From Chamaecyparis obtusa (Eukaryota > Streptophyta > Pinopsida > Cupressales > Cupressaceae), in contig BSBK01006429.1 of assembly GCA_027943335.1 (NCBI GenBank), positions 750,001-814,000 of the forward strand: 64,000 nucleotides of DNA, given 5' to 3'. The notes under the pieces are model-generated. The model worked only from the letters and a program-made list of their open reading frames with translations, was not told the DNA's origin and did no database searches. Within the stretch, counting starts at the first letter, position 1. Each line of letters starts with the position of its first letter. Made by a program: the position numbers and the translations under genes. Below, piece after piece: positions 1-12,595 of this stretch.

Positions 1-1746
1 GTTCTTCCTCATCTTTCCCCTTTGTTTCCTATATGTTCTAGCTATCTTTAAAGAAAACATGATTAGGATCCTTTCATGTCGAGCACCTACCATAAAAAAG
101 AGTGCCTTGTAGTTGTGGATACCAATCTATGAAAATTATTGGCTACTTATTTTTAAAGATGTAATTATTTTAAGTTGTTAATGAATAACTTGTCCTATAT
201 GTATTGGGTCTATCTTTTTATGAGGAAAAATGAGGTCTTTTCCCATTTTCATGATTTATGCTATCAATTAAGGTGAGAGTCTAGAAAATCTCTTCTTCTC
301 CTGCACTAAGATCAAGTGGGGAATTCACATCAAAGGATATTTGGGAGTTGTTAAAATCTGAAGTTATCAAATAACACTTGACTAAGCCCTAGATAAACCT
401 TAGTATAATGGTTCTATAGAGTGACACAATCAGATATTATGGAGATGACTTAGTACATGCTTGATAAAGCCAACTTAAATGACCAGTTTTGGGTATGAAC
501 AACTCTTTATCTACTAAATATATCTCTTACTAAAATCATGAGGAATAAAAAACCAAAAGAGGTATAGAGTGTCTAGAAGCCATCAATTTATCATCTTTAA
601 GTATTTGTTTGTACTATGTATATGTATTTTTTGGCTCATAAGAGAAAGAATCTTGATTCAAGCACACTCCAATGCATCTATTTTTATTATTACTTGACAT
701 CAAAAGCTTATCGTCCCATGCATCTCAAGACACATAACATTTATGTGAGTCAAGTTGGAGTCTTTGATGATACATATTTTTATTCCCTAGCACATAATGA
801 TGATCTATCTTCTTCTCATAAAATTCTCTCGCAATTAGATTATTTGATTGAGAATTATTCCCAACTAGAAGGTGAAGGTCGGTTGCAAGAAGAAAAATTT
901 AAATTGATCTTGATATGCTAGAGAATCATTATTCTAATTATAAAAAGTGTTCACATCCAAAATGGTTTCAAAGTAGGTTATTATAAGTTCTCACCTAAGT
1001 TCTTTTATCAACTACTCTACAAGTAAGCACACAATTTTAGGCAAGGAATAAAGTGAATCTAGCATTCATGAGTTCTGTTAAGACTAGAACTAAACCTAAT
1101 AAAAATTGCGAGGCCCTTAGTCATCCACATTTGAAGAAATCCTTGGATGTTGAGTATGAATCTATAATGAAAAATATAACATAGGTGCTTGTCAATCTGC
1201 CCACAGGCAAGAAGCCCATAGGCTACAAATGGGTTTTCAAAATATAAACAAGTTAGATCCATTGAAAAATAAAAGACACATCTTGTTAAAAAGGAGTATT
1301 ATCAACAAGAGGGTATTGGCTATGAGGAGACCTTTTCACACACTAAAAATATTAAAACTATTAGCTCGTTGTTTCTGCATTAGTTGCACACTAAAGATGG
1401 AAGCTTAACCAGATTGATCTAAAGAGTATTTTCTTGAAATGTGATCTCAAAGAATAATTTTACATGGTCTAACCCAAAGGATTTACCAATGAACACAAAC
1501 CATTCAAGCTATGTCCTGAGATTAAGTCAATATAATATCTTAAACAAAATACTCAAGTATGGTACATGAAAATACATTTTCATCTTTTGTAGCATGGTTT
1601 TATTCATAGCCCCTTTGATTTTAATTTGTATATCAAGATGGCCAAGATAGATATTTTCATAGTTGTATTGCATGTAGATGATATTTTATTCACAAGGATC
1701 TCAATAGATCTCATTGATAATATCAATAATGATGTGAAGAAATCCT
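1..1746 (+). pseudogene. Ty1/copia pol remnant, copy A (integrase end to RT)
   Basis: Broken copia polyprotein entering from beyond the left edge. Readable pieces in order: the end of the integrase core, the post-integrase segment (616-921, with a KxY...IYVSQVGVFDDTYFY-like stretch), the start of RT near 1150-1260 (GKKPIGYKWVF-like), a QEEGI.YEETF-like piece near 1300-1340, and the RT active site at 1671-1682, which reads HVDD instead of YVDD. Frames change several times and stops are frequent, so no protein can be made. The sequence matches 9151-10896 with only a few percent difference by eye and no net length change. Similarity stops abruptly at 1746/10896, where copy A joins unrelated minus-strand sequence. 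Family assignment is firm; the lineage within copia is not. Confidence 0.85.
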
Positions 1747-1748
1747 GG

Positions 1749-2700
1749 ACAAGGCACCAGATCCATCCACATGTTGTTTTAGAGGTACTAACCCCTCATG
1801 CATTCTCTCGATTATGAAACCAATATAATCATATCCCTTTCTTGCATAAATACTTTGAGAGTCCAATATCAGCATCAAGATACTAGAAGGGATCATCTCT
1901 CCCGCATCAATTCCCAGTACATTGCACAAACCATAACCAATATACTTTACATAAAATTTGAAATCCTTATAACAATATGGGAGAGTTGACCAAAAAATTG
2001 GTGCAATGTAGTTCTAGTTCTCCCGTGGCACATGATTCTAAATTTCCTTTGCCACTACAATAGATTCTTTGATATATCTACTAGCCAAATCCTGTAATTT
2101 TATCTCTGTCGCCATAGGGACCTGGATACCAAAAGCCCTAATAAATGAATTTCTTTCTAGGGTAACCAGAGGAGAACCATCACTTTTCCTAATTTTTTTG
2201 GATAGAGGGTCATAATTACGCAACAAGACAATTAGGAGATCAACATCAAGAAAAACCTCAGTAACTATCAGCTTTTCTTTTCCTATTGTCCAAGGGTTTG
2301 AGATGGGGGCAAGATTCTCAACATTTTTGTGAAAATACATAAACATACACATCCCTGAGACCTCTAGTGTCTTGGAATCTCTACAAAAATTAAATTCATA
2401 GGTGAAACATTCATCACTCACCTTATTTTGTGATGAACCCAGCAACAAGATGAGGAACTCGTCCGAGAAGCTCTCTTTGGCCTTCTCCCTAGCACCCTTA
2501 CCGATGGAAGATTCACAACCTATTTGTCAACTCATCTTGTCTACAAATTTAAATTTTCTACAAATTTTGGATGCCCTGATCTTTGCAAATGCTCATAAAA
2601 TCTTGTTGCTCTAGCTCTCTGAATGCTTGATTAATTGAAATGAATAGAGAATAGCCATACATATTCAACCGTATTGAATGCAAAAATCTATTGGAGATTG
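1749..2700 (-). pseudogene. Decayed ORF, family not recognised
   Basis: Minus-strand reading is protein-like in consecutive blocks: about 2640-2540 (INQAFRELEQQDF-like), 2515-2038 (136 codons of open frame plus upstream extension, with FSDEFLILLLGSSQNKVSDE and GSPLVTLERNSFIRAFGI), then 1929-1749 (ARKGYDYIGFIIERMHEGL). Stops and at least one frameshift separate the blocks. No catalytic motif, signal peptide or membrane segment stands out. It ends exactly where copia copy A begins. It might be the N-terminal part of the same family as the decayed ORF at 62400-64000, or an accessory ORF of a retrotransposon; I cannot name it. Confidence 0.5.
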
Positions 2701-2814
2701 AAAAGTAGAAACCATGTCTTATTTGGCACACTCAGAACTTCAATTCACTAGCCGTAGCTGAGAAGATGACATGTATTCAAATTTGACCTTCTGGCAATCT
2801 AGCGAGAATACAAT

Positions 2815-4215
2815 CTTTGCAGTCGCTGGAGAATCTGGCCCCATTTCAAAAGTTGTAGAGATCTGGTGATTGAGAAAATTTAGTCATAAAATAGCTTACA
2901 TTTTATCTGGAGACTTAGTGACAATGAGAAATCATAGTCACTGAAACATTTGAAACCTTTTGAAATCATCTAGCGATTAGGCGACAAATGGCCATAGCTT
3001 TGATCACTGCAAAATATTTATTCTTTGAAACTATCTCGAGATTAGGCGACAAAGGGCCATCACGAGACTTGGCAACCAATAGAACACCTCCTAATTGCTG
3101 AGTCTAGTTAACTATTCAAACATCTTCCTGAGATATCCCAACCTGACCATTTGTAGATCTAGTGATTGAGGAGAGCTCTTCGGAATCGCCAAATGATTTT
3201 TCACTTTATGAATTCATTATGAGATTAAGCGATCACCGCAAGATTTTGATCTAGAGACTTAGCGACCATAGTCAATCTCCTTAGTCCATATTTTAATTTT
3301 TTATTTGGATATCACCTGACTATAGTGTATTTCTTAGTCGCAGATGAAATATTTCTCTTCATGAGATCACACGACTAAGATTACTTTCAACTTTTATCAT
3401 GAGATCTGGCACCAATAGGCAAACTCTCAATCACTGAAAGCTTTTCTTATCTTGAGTTTGGTATTGAGACTTTGCGACCACCACAAGATCAAAATTAAAT
3501 CAATGGGTAAGAAGATGCGGCTTACTAACCTTTCTTTTAACTCTGCACAATCTAGAGATCATGCGACTATAGGTATCTCCTAGTCGTGAAACACTTTCTC
3601 TAACCTTGGTCAATAGTGGAGACTTGGCGACTACCTCAACTCTCTGAGTTGCTGAATCATTTTCTAAACCGTAGTTTAGTTCTGATATTAAACACCAGCC
3701 ATCGATCAAACCTTCATCCAATGGCCCACACTGAGTTCTCTGATCCCTTATAACTTAACCACCGCATTAGGAGATCTGGTGATAATTGCATCACTAGGTA
3801 ACTAACCACATAGAAGATAACCGCTAGGAACCAGAGAAGATGTGACTATCAAAATGCCAAGTCACTGAATGAAGGAACTAACTACATGAAGATCTGGAGA
3901 CTTGGCGACTATCATAGAATAAGACCGCGCATTCATTTAGAGATTCAGGGAGCAAAGAGAAACTCATAATCACTGCAAAATACATCACTTTACAAAATCA
4001 TTCAGAGACAACCCGACCAAAGGTAATTTTAAACTTAGAGATGCCGCGACTATAGTTCTCACAAAATTTATCAAAGTAGTCACTAGATCTCGTAAAAACA
4101 TACAGAGACTTGGAGACTAAAAAAGCAACCGCCAGGTTGTTTAAGAATAGGGAATATTCCAAATTTATTTTGAGATTAGGCGACAAAGGGTTTTCGGGCA
4201 ATCACTAAACTTTTA
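2815..4215. repeat. Diverged repeat array, two-part motif, about 20 copies
   Basis: A degenerate motif close to GAGACTTGGCGACYA recurs about 20 times on the plus strand, for example at 2909, 2971, 3038, 3063, 3252, 3464, 3554, 3619, 3898, 4038, 4104 and 4172. In many units it is followed 10-25 bases later by a second motif close to ATCACTGAAA or AGTCGCTGAA (near 2935, 3003, 3430, 3583, 3652, 3861, 3968, 4200). Spacing is irregular, averaging 65-70 bp. There is no matching open frame. The array lies just past the 3' end of the minus-strand copia element, so it may sit inside that element's LTR; no second LTR copy is present to prove it. Confidence 0.7.
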
Positions 4216-4510
4216 GGAATATGCCAATTTCTTTAGGAGAATAAGCGAGTAGCTGAGGAAATACAAAGCACACATGCCTTTAAAATTTTTTAAGTGGCCT
4301 AATAAAGTAACAGAAAAATAGAAGGCCGAAAGGTTGAATTAGGGCTTTTGGATTTTTTAGGGTGAAGGGTCTGAAACCTAAGGTTATTCACCTAGGACTG
4401 AAAATTTTACAAGAGAGACCAGACAAGAACTCAAAATTTTGATAAGGAAAACACCGAGACTAGAAATACTACCAACAACTCCTCTTTTTCCTTCTATTTT
4501 TCATGATTTT
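4216..4510. other. Gene-free stretch, possible LTR part of the minus-strand copia
   Basis: No coding signal. On the minus strand a TG at 4503-4502 follows the polypurine tract by about 8 bases and could be the LTR start, and the region continues into the repeat array. The matching 5' LTR is absent, so the boundary is a guess. Confidence 0.3.
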
Positions 4511-4636
4511 ATATTTACTCCCCCTTTGACATCAATGGCAAAGGGTGCCAACCATTTTAACCACCGGTACTACTCCTTAGGTAGAGTAGTCAACCTTCCA
4601 CCAGTCCATGAGGACTGATGCCTTCCCTCCTTACTT

Positions 4637-6190
4637 CTAAGCAGAATCGGGGAAGAGAATGACTCCCAACTTCTCCCTAAGATACTCAAAAGTATCCTTA
4701 GGAAAGGGTTTTGTGAATATATCTACCAACTGATCTTTAGTAATCACATAGTCCAACTTGACTTCTTTCTCTACCACTTTCTCTCTTAGGAAGTGATACT
4801 TGATCTCAATGTGCTTTTTCTTTGCATGCATCATAGGGTTCTTTGACATATTGATAGTGCTAGTTTTATCACAGTGAATAACAAAAGGATAATCAATCTG
4901 AATTCCAAAATCCTTTATCATCTTCTTGATCCAAACAATTGTAGAACAATTCAAGGCTACTACAACATACTCTGCTTCTGCTATTGACTAAGAAATACAG
5001 TTTTTTTTCTTGCTTGTCCAAGTGACAAGTCTATCACCAAGAAACACTACTCCTCCTGAAGTAATTTTTCTGTCATCAACACATCCTGCCCAATCTGCAT
5101 CAGTGTACACATGAAGCTCAACATTTTCTGAATTAGGATACCATAGACCATAATCTATAGTACCCTTCATGTATCTGAATATTCTCTTTACTACCATGAG
5201 GTGACTTTGTTTAGGTTCTGCTATAAATCTTCCAACTATGCCAATTGCATTTGAAATATCAGGTCTGGTCTGAGTAAGATATATAAGTTTTCCAATCATA
5301 GATTTATACGATGTTATATCTACTGATGGTGAGTCATCTTATTTTGTAAGCTTCATCCAGTGATCATAGGGGTTCCTACTGGATTGCAATCATCCATCTT
5401 GAATTTCTTTAGTATCTCTTTCACATATTTTGACTGATTAATAAAAATACCTTTTTCTATCTACTGCACATTTAGTCCTAAAAAGTATTTGATAGGACCA
5501 ATCATACTCATCTCAAACTCATTCTTCTTTTCTTTGGAAAATTCACCACTTAGTTTGTCATTACCTCCAAAGATAATGTCATCAACAAATATAGCTACAA
5601 GAATTAAACCTTCAGATGTCTCTCTAATGAATAGATTACTATCTGTTGCTCCTTTCTTGAATCCAATCTTAGATAAGTATCCATCTAGTCTCTCATACCA
5701 TACTCTAGGTGCTTGCTTAAGTCCATAGAGGGCCTTCTTCAATCTGCATACCATATAAGGTCTAGTTGATAAGGTCAATCCTTCTAGATGCTCAATGTAT
5801 ACTTCTTCTTTCAAATCTCCATTTAGGAATGCTGACTTGACATCCATCTGATTAAACTTTGAATTTTTTGACTGTAGCATAGGCTAGAAACAACTTGATA
5901 GCTTCTAATCTACTCACAGGTGAAAATGTGTCAGAATAATCAATGCCTTCTCTTTGTGCATATCCTTTACATACTAACCTTGCTTTGTTTCTTACTACTG
6001 TGCCATCTTCATTCATCTTGTTTCTTAATATCCACTTTGTTCCAATCACATTCTTATCACTAGGTCTTGGGACCAGTTCCCAAGTGTCATTCTTAACAAT
6101 CTGATCAAGTTCTTCTTTCATAGCATCATGCCAATCTAAATTACTACATGTATCTTCAACACTTAAGGGTTCAATCTGAGATAGTAAACA
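4637..6190 (-). pseudogene. Copia reverse transcriptase and RNase H
   Basis: RT begins with WHDAMKEELDQ near 6135 and WELVPRPSDKNVIGTKWI, continues with KARLVCKGYAQREGIDY, then after a frameshift near 5870 with NQMDVKSAFLNGDLKEEVY and KALYGLKQAPRVWYE. The active site is FVDD at about 5590-5579 (YVDD in most relatives). RNase H covers 5299-4637: TRPDISNAIG, DADWAGCVDDRKITSGG and, after a TAG at the CIS/SIAEAEY junction, KKKHIEIKYHFLREKV near the end. The protein stops at 4637, about 105 bases before the polypurine tract, the usual layout. Confidence 0.88.
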
Positions 6191-6429
6191 TACCGCTTCA
6201 TTGCTAGCTGAGTTCTTTACTTGGGACCTTGTTAGGACTTTGGCACTCTGATCTCCAATGATGTCTGTCTTGGAATGATTTCTTGATGTAAACTTTGGAA
6301 CTTTAGGTGATGCTGAATTATCAGCCTTAGGTGTTTCTTCTTCACTTGTCTCAAGGTCATTGAATAACACATCAATACTATCAAACATTTCTTTTGTCTC
6401 ACTAGTGGAGGGTATAGGTTCTTCCTCAA

Positions 6430-7417
6430 TCATGGGTGAGTAATCATGATATCTTTCTTGAATCATAAATTTTTCATCAATCTTTACATGGGCACTTTCA
6501 ATGATCTTTTTCAGTCTTAAATTGAAACATCTATAAGCTTTACTTTTAGTAGAGTAACCAAGAAAAATACCTTCATCACTTCTTGCATCAAAATTTCCTA
6601 CTACTTCATCCCTCTTGATGTAGTACTTTCTTCCAAAGATTTTGAAGTATTTTACAGTGGGAACATTACCAAACCATAGCTTATATGGTATTTTTTTAGT
6701 GCCTGGCCTTAATTGAATTCTATTGATGGTATAGACTATTGTATTGACTAAATCTCTCCAATAGGTGTGTGCAACTTTTCCTTCTATCATAATGGTGCGC
6801 ACTGTATCAAGAATGATCCTATTCCTTCTCTCTGCAATTCCATTCTACTGAGGGGTTCTAGGTGCACTTAACTGTCTCTTTATTCCATGTTCTTCACAGT
6901 ACTCATAGAATCTATCAGAGGTGAATTATCCTCCTCTATCTGATCTCAAACATTTTATCTTTAGTCTAGATTCATTCTAAACCTTAGCTTTGAATATTTT
7001 GAACTTCTCAAATGCTTCTGACTTGTCTTTCAAGAATGCAACCCACATCATTCTAGTATAATCATCAACAAACAAAATGAAATACCTTTCACCATAGTAT
7101 GATCTTGTTTAAGTTGGACCACATAGGTCTATATGAATCAGATCCAACTTGTTCTCTGCTAAATTCTACTTGCTCCTGAATGAAATTCTCACATGCCTTC
7201 CCATCACACATTCCCTACATATAGTATAAACTAGCTTTTCTATGCTAGGTAGATCTCTTACTACCTTTACATTGCTTATCTTTACTATGTTATCAAAATT
7301 GACATGACATAGTCTTTTATGCCACAGCCAACTATCATCAACTTTAGCAACAAAACAACTTGCTTTTGAATTGAGTTGAAAAACATTACCTCTTGTCTTT
7401 GAGCCTGATGTAATCAT
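6430..7417 (-). pseudogene. Copia integrase
   Basis: The pre-integrase HHCC zinc site is complete (WHKRLCHVNF with HX4H, then CRECVMGRH with CX2C, 7417-7166). The catalytic core follows: HIDLCGP (first Asp, near 7120), RSDRGG (second Asp, near 6940) and GIAERRN (Glu, near 6828). The C-terminal part reads FGRKYYIKRDE...GIFLGYS, typical of plant copia. Stops interrupt the core at positions matching SK-stop-NLAE, GPT-stop-TR, KV-stop-NES, GG-stop-F and PQ-stop-NG; several of these are Gln sites in relatives (PQQNG is near-universal). The last third is open (6802-5852), running into RT. Confidence 0.85.
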
Positions 7418-7995
7418 AACACCATCTTTGTTTTTAATGATTCATTTGTCATCTTTGAACTCTAACTAATATCCTTTTCCAAGTAACTGTCCAACACTAA
7501 GAAGGTTACATTTCAAACCATCAGCATAAAGAACATCATCAGTACTATTCTTTCCATCCAAAGTGATGGCTCCTCTACCAACTATTGGTTTAGGAGTGTT
7601 GTCTCCAAATCTAACCATACCTCCATTGTATTTTTCCAAATGAACAAACCTACCTTTATCACTTGTCATGTGATGTGAACAACCACTATCTATAATCTAG
7701 TCTATCCTTATGTCAGCTTGTGAAATCAATGCAAGCTCTTGATTTCCTTTCTTATCTTCATGAGATATCTTATTATTCATTTTGTCTACAATAGCAATGA
7801 ATCTAATTTCTTGTTCACCAAATTCTTTATCTAAAACTCCATCTCCGGCACAGTAGCATTCCTTAGAATACTTAGGCTTGTAATCCTTTTTGAACTTTCT
7901 AGCTCTAGTAGGACACTTAGATGAAAAGTGACCTATCTTATTACATGAGAAGCACTTAAATGGTAATTGACTGATCTTAAATGCTAACAATCAGT
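7418..7995 (-). pseudogene. Copia Gag C-terminus and protease
   Basis: The Gag zinc knuckle at 7954-7913 is an intact CX2CX4HX4C (CFSCNKIGHFSSKC) and would bind packaged RNA. The aspartic protease follows: DSGCSHHM at about 7690-7667 carries the catalytic Asp, and the C-terminal part ends in the usual NLLSVGQL-like segment near 7500. A TAG replaces the Trp expected two codons before the protease DSG (RID-stop-IIDSG), and TAG and TGA codons lie near 7468 and 7440. The knuckle and protease residues themselves are preserved. Confidence 0.85.
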
Positions 7996-8339
7996 TGCTT
8001 ACTCTGTTCTTCTTTGGCACACACTGGTTGTATAACTTCAACTATCTATAACTTTTTCATACTTGCATATCTGATCATACGCTTGTAGACTAAGCATGAA
8101 TATAGTCTAACCAACTTATTGCCTAGGGTGCATACCATAACTTGGTTGTACACACATGCGTTGATCTTCTTAGCTTTAGGTACTCTATACATTGTCCAGT
8201 CTTCAACACTTAGCTGATATTTTCTCTTCTCATTAAGTGCACTGTCTCCAAACTACTATATGACTTTGTTCCCATAATGAAAACACTATACTAAGTGATA
8301 TACACCAGTATAGCCAACTTGCCAATAGTGTTTTAAACA
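7996..8339. other. Gene-free junction sequence
   Basis: Lies between the truncated 5' side of the minus-strand copia and the first recognisable piece of plus-strand copy B. I see no coding continuity with either and no LTR or primer site. Confidence 0.4.
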
Positions 8340-11300
8340 ATGACATGTTGTGACACATCAAGTTGAGATATCTAATGTAGCTTCAAATAAGGACACCCTA
8401 GATACTGCAATTTCCCATAATGATTTATATGATATTATTTTTTATTGGTATAATAACCTTACACAAGGAGTTTATACTAAGGAAGACACATTTGTTCATA
8501 GTAATTCTTGAATATTAGAGAGCCATCCTTGACAATGATGAAAATGAGAAATGTTGCGACACATCAACACAAGGCATCGTATGTAGCTTCTAATGAGGAT
8601 ACCTCAAATAATAAAAAAATTGTCTCAATTAGAACTTGGTTATTGTCTCCTATAGTTCCCTACTCTCAAGAGATGTTTGATTGATTAACTCTTATCCCTG
8701 GAAACATATTACCAAAAATAAAGAGTTTCTTAATACTCTAACTATTAAACCTATTGGATATCTCATTTGAATAGTTGACAATAAGGAATATGTGGTAGAA
8801 GGTTTTAGTACTATCATAATCCCTCTTGGCAGAAAAAATTGTTCTCTCATCAAGGTTCTCTATGTTATGGTTTTGATAGACATCCTTTTGTCTATTAGTC
8901 ATCTTTTGAATCATAAATTTAAGACTAAATTTAGGGAAAATATGGTGCCAAATCCTATCTCATCCCTTGAGATGGAATGGTTATTAGAAGAGGTTTTAAG
9001 AAGGGTCACCTATTTTCTCTTGATTTTGTTTCCTCCTCTATAGTTTCTCTTACTTCTTATATAGTATAATTTACTTCTCTTTGGCATTAGAAATATAGAC
9101 ATCTATCTGCTTAATCTCTTTATCATTTATGTTCATATGAGATGGCAAGAGTTCTTCCTCATCTTTCCCCTTTGTTTCCTATATGTTCTGGCTATCTTTA
9201 AAGAAAACATGATTAGGATCCTTTCATGTCGAGCACCTACGATAAAAAAGAGTGCCTTGTAGTTGTGGATACCAATCTATGAAAATTATTGGCTACTTAT
9301 TTTTAAAGATGTAATTATTTTAAGTTGTTAATGAATAACTTGTCCTGTATGTATTGGGTCTATTTTTTTATGAGGAAAAATGAGGTCTTTTCCCATTTTC
9401 ATAATTTATGCTATCAATTAGGCTGAGAGTCTAGAAAATCTCTTCTTCTCCTGCACTTAGATCAAGTGGGGAATTCACATCAAAGGATATTTTAGAGTTG
9501 TTAAAATCTGAAGTCATCAAATAACTCTTGACTAATCCCTAGATAAACCTTAGTATAATGGTTCTATAGAGTGACACAATCAGATATTATGGAGATGACT
9601 CAGTACATGCTTGATAAAGCCAACTTAAATGACCAGTTTTGGGTATGAACAACTCTTTATCTACTAAATATATCTCTTACTAAAATCATGAGGAAAAAAA
9701 CACCAAAAGAGGTATAGAGTGTCTATAAGCCATCAATTTATCATCTTTAAGTATTTGTTTGTACTATGTATATGTATTTTTTGGCTCATAAGAGAAAGAA
9801 TCTTTATTCAAGCACACTCCAATGCATCTTTTTTTATTATTACTTGACATCAAAAGCTTATCATCCCATGGATCTCAAGACACATAAAATTTATGTGAGT
9901 CAAGTTGGAGTTTTTGATGATACATATTTTTATTCCCTAGCACACAATGATGATCTATCTTCTTCTCATAAAATTCTCTCGCAATTAGATTATCTGATTG
10001 AGAATTATTCCCAACTAGAAGGTGAAGGTCGGTTGCAAGGAGAAAAATTTAAATTGATCTTGATATCCTAGAGAATCATTATTATAATTAGAAAATGTGT
10101 TCACATCCAAAATGGTTTCAAAGTAGGTTATTATAAGTTCTCACCTAAGTTCTTTTATCAACTACTCTACAAGTAAGAACACAAGTTTAGGCAAGGAATA
10201 AAGTGAATCTAGCATTCATGAGTTCTGTTAAGACTAGAACTAAACCTAATAGAAATTGCGAGGCCCTTAGTCATCCACATTTGAAGAAATCCTTGGATGT
10301 TGAGTATGAATCTATAATGAAAAATATAACATAGGTGCTTGTCAATCTGCCCCTAGGCAAGAAGCCCATAGGCTACAAATGGATTTTCAAAATATAAACA
10401 AGTTAGATCCATTGAAAAATAAAAGACACATCTTGTTAAAAAGGAGTATTATCAACAAGAGGTTATTGCCTATGAGGAGACCTTTTCACACACTAAAAAT
10501 ATTAAAACTATTAGCTCATTTTTTCTGCATTAGTTGCGCACTAAGGATGGAAGCTTAACCAGATTGATCTAAAGAGTATTTTCTTGAAATGTGATCTCAA
10601 AGAAGAATTTTACATGGTCTAACCCAAAGGATTTACCAATGAACACACACCATTCAAGCTATGTCCCGAGATTAAGTCAATATAATATCTTAAATAAAAT
10701 ACTCAAGTATGGTACATGAAAATACATTTTCATCTTTTGTAGCATGGTTTTATTCATAGCCCCTTTGATTTTAATTTGTATATCAAGATGGCCAAGATAG
10801 ATATTTTCATAGTTGTATTGCATGTAGATGATATTTTATTCACAAGGATCTCAATAGATTTCATTGATAATATCAATAATGATGTGAAGAAATCCTTTGA
10901 TATGACTAATTTGAGGCTACATCATTATTGTCTTTTCTTATAAATTTGGTAGAAAGATAATCATAATTTTACCTCATAGTTGAAATATGCCAAGACACTC
11001 CTAGAAAGATTTCTCTTTTCTGATTGTAAACCTATGCCCCCTCCAATTGAGAGAGGTTTACAACTATATGTTTTTCTTGGATTCACATCAATTTGATGTG
11101 TCTCTGTATTGGAAATTTGGTGTGGCTCTCATCTACATGACATTACCAAACTAGATTTATCATTTTCTATTAGCTACCTATGTAGGTTCATGCATGAGCT
11201 AAGGAAATGCCATTGGATTGCAAGAAAGTATGTTTTATAAGATGTCCAAGGTAAAATTGGGTATGGTATGGTATGCAAGAAGAATGATCATTTCCATCTA

Positions 11301-11740
11301 TAGGGATATGTTGACTCAAACTATGCTAGATCTATAAATGACAAAAAATCAACATCAAGCTATTGTCTTCATCTTGGATCTAGTTCAATTTTTTGGATAA
11401 GGAGTAAGAAAAGTATTGTTTCTCTTTCATCCAACAAGGCTGAATATTTTTTTGTATGAGGATTTTTGTAATGGGTGATCTGGTTGTCACATTTTAGTGG
11501 ATATAGATATTTTAGAAAACTAGCCATGACTTCTTTTTTGTGATAATCAAGGGGTGACGAAGATTGTTAAAAAATTAGTTTTTCATGAGCACATGAAGCA
11601 CATAGAGGTTGAATATCATTATATTCATGAGGAGATGATGCACAACATAATATTAAAATCTAATATTACCTAATTGATTTATAGATTGTCAATATACTCA
11701 CCAATCCCCTTGGTATCATGTTGAAATTTTAATTTCTTTT
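8340..11740 (+). pseudogene. Ty1/copia pol remnant, copy B
   Basis: Longer copy of the same family as 1-1746. A decayed protease is recognisable: HITKNKEFLNTL near 8705, then NKEYVVEGFSTIIIPLG and LLSISHLLNHKFKTKFREN (8785-8940). The integrase is badly decayed (9044-9700), followed by the post-integrase block (9766-10071), RT (10200-10900, HVDD at the active site) and RNase H (GYVDSNYARSINDKKSTSSY near 11310, SSNKAEY near 11430, KHIEVEYHY near 11600). Frame changes and stops occur throughout. A 55-bp stretch at 8341 recurs in altered form at 8551. No LTR could be assigned, though AAGGGTGGAATG near 11735-11750 could be a worn polypurine tract. Confidence 0.8.
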
Positions 11741-12595
11741 GGGGTAAATTAGCATGGCTAATATATTAAGGGTGGAATGTAAACATAATACATATTCCAC
11801 TCTACCTTTTTCATCATTTCTAACAATCTAATCTTTATCATTTCTTGAAACATTATGATAACTATTATTTTATCAACAACATGCTATGTATATAGTCCTC
11901 TTTGATGAAACATCTTCAAGTAAGTTATTTTAGTATTCATTCCTATCATTCCTTTATGTTTTCATATACATTATATAGCCCCACATATAGCTATAGTATT
12001 TCAATCTATATATATTCTTTCTAAAAAATAGTGTTTTTCGTGCCCTCAACTTTTATAGTCTACAAAGAAACAAAAAAATATACCAAATAAATTGGAAACA
12101 TAATCATTGGTGGATATTATCATGTTGAAATTACCTATAGAATATTAATTTGTAAATCCATAAATTTCCACTAAGGGATAGTTCCTTATTTTATTTTCAT
12201 GATCTGAAATAGAGTACTCAAAGCTACCCCACAAATATATAAGGGCATTCTTAGCTTCATCCTAGTAATTTTGTCAAGCACTAGCCATGGAATACTAAAA
12301 TATATTGATTACATGTGAAATTTCTAGTCTCATATATACCATAAGACACATCAGAATTTCAATCTCAATATTAAGTTTGATATTTCACATTGGAAATCAC
12401 CTATTGATTTTTGCTTTCATAAATATAGGATTTTAAATGACCAACCTATGTACATCAAAGTAGCCAATAGATGAATAATGCAAGTACCATGAGATGTGGT
12501 ATACACAAAAAAAGACAAAAAAGTGTCACTACCAGTAAGAGAAATAAATTTATGAGGAAATGGAAAACCACGAAAAAAAATCCTAAACAATGATG
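11741..12595. other. Gene-free AT-rich stretch, possibly an old LTR
   Basis: Follows the RNase H end of copy B and may hold that element's 3' LTR, but no partner copy exists in the window. The gypsy element inserted at its right end; the interrupted sequence resumes at 25504. Confidence 0.35.

Larger units (their letters stand above)
4511..7995 (-). mobile_element. Ty1/copia retrotransposon, 5'-truncated, minus strand
   Basis: Contains in order on the minus strand: Gag zinc knuckle, protease, pre-integrase and integrase, RT, RNase H and a polypurine tract (4530-4511, AAAGGGGGAG). The gene order protease-integrase-RT-RNase H defines copia. Gag is cut off just upstream of the zinc knuckle at about 7995, where the sequence changes character; the 5' LTR, primer site and most of gag are missing. 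I count about 11 in-frame stops, seven of them TAG, several at positions where family conservation expects Gln, plus frameshifts near 5370 and 5870. The element is inactive. Confidence 0.9.

Noticed and set aside
2402..2614. 70-codon plus-strand frame
   Set aside because: Shadow of the minus-strand decayed ORF at 1749-2700.
2815..4215. Repeat array considered as a CRISPR-like array
   Set aside because: Repeats are short, diverged and irregularly spaced, spacers are not of uniform length, and the context is a plant retrotransposon.
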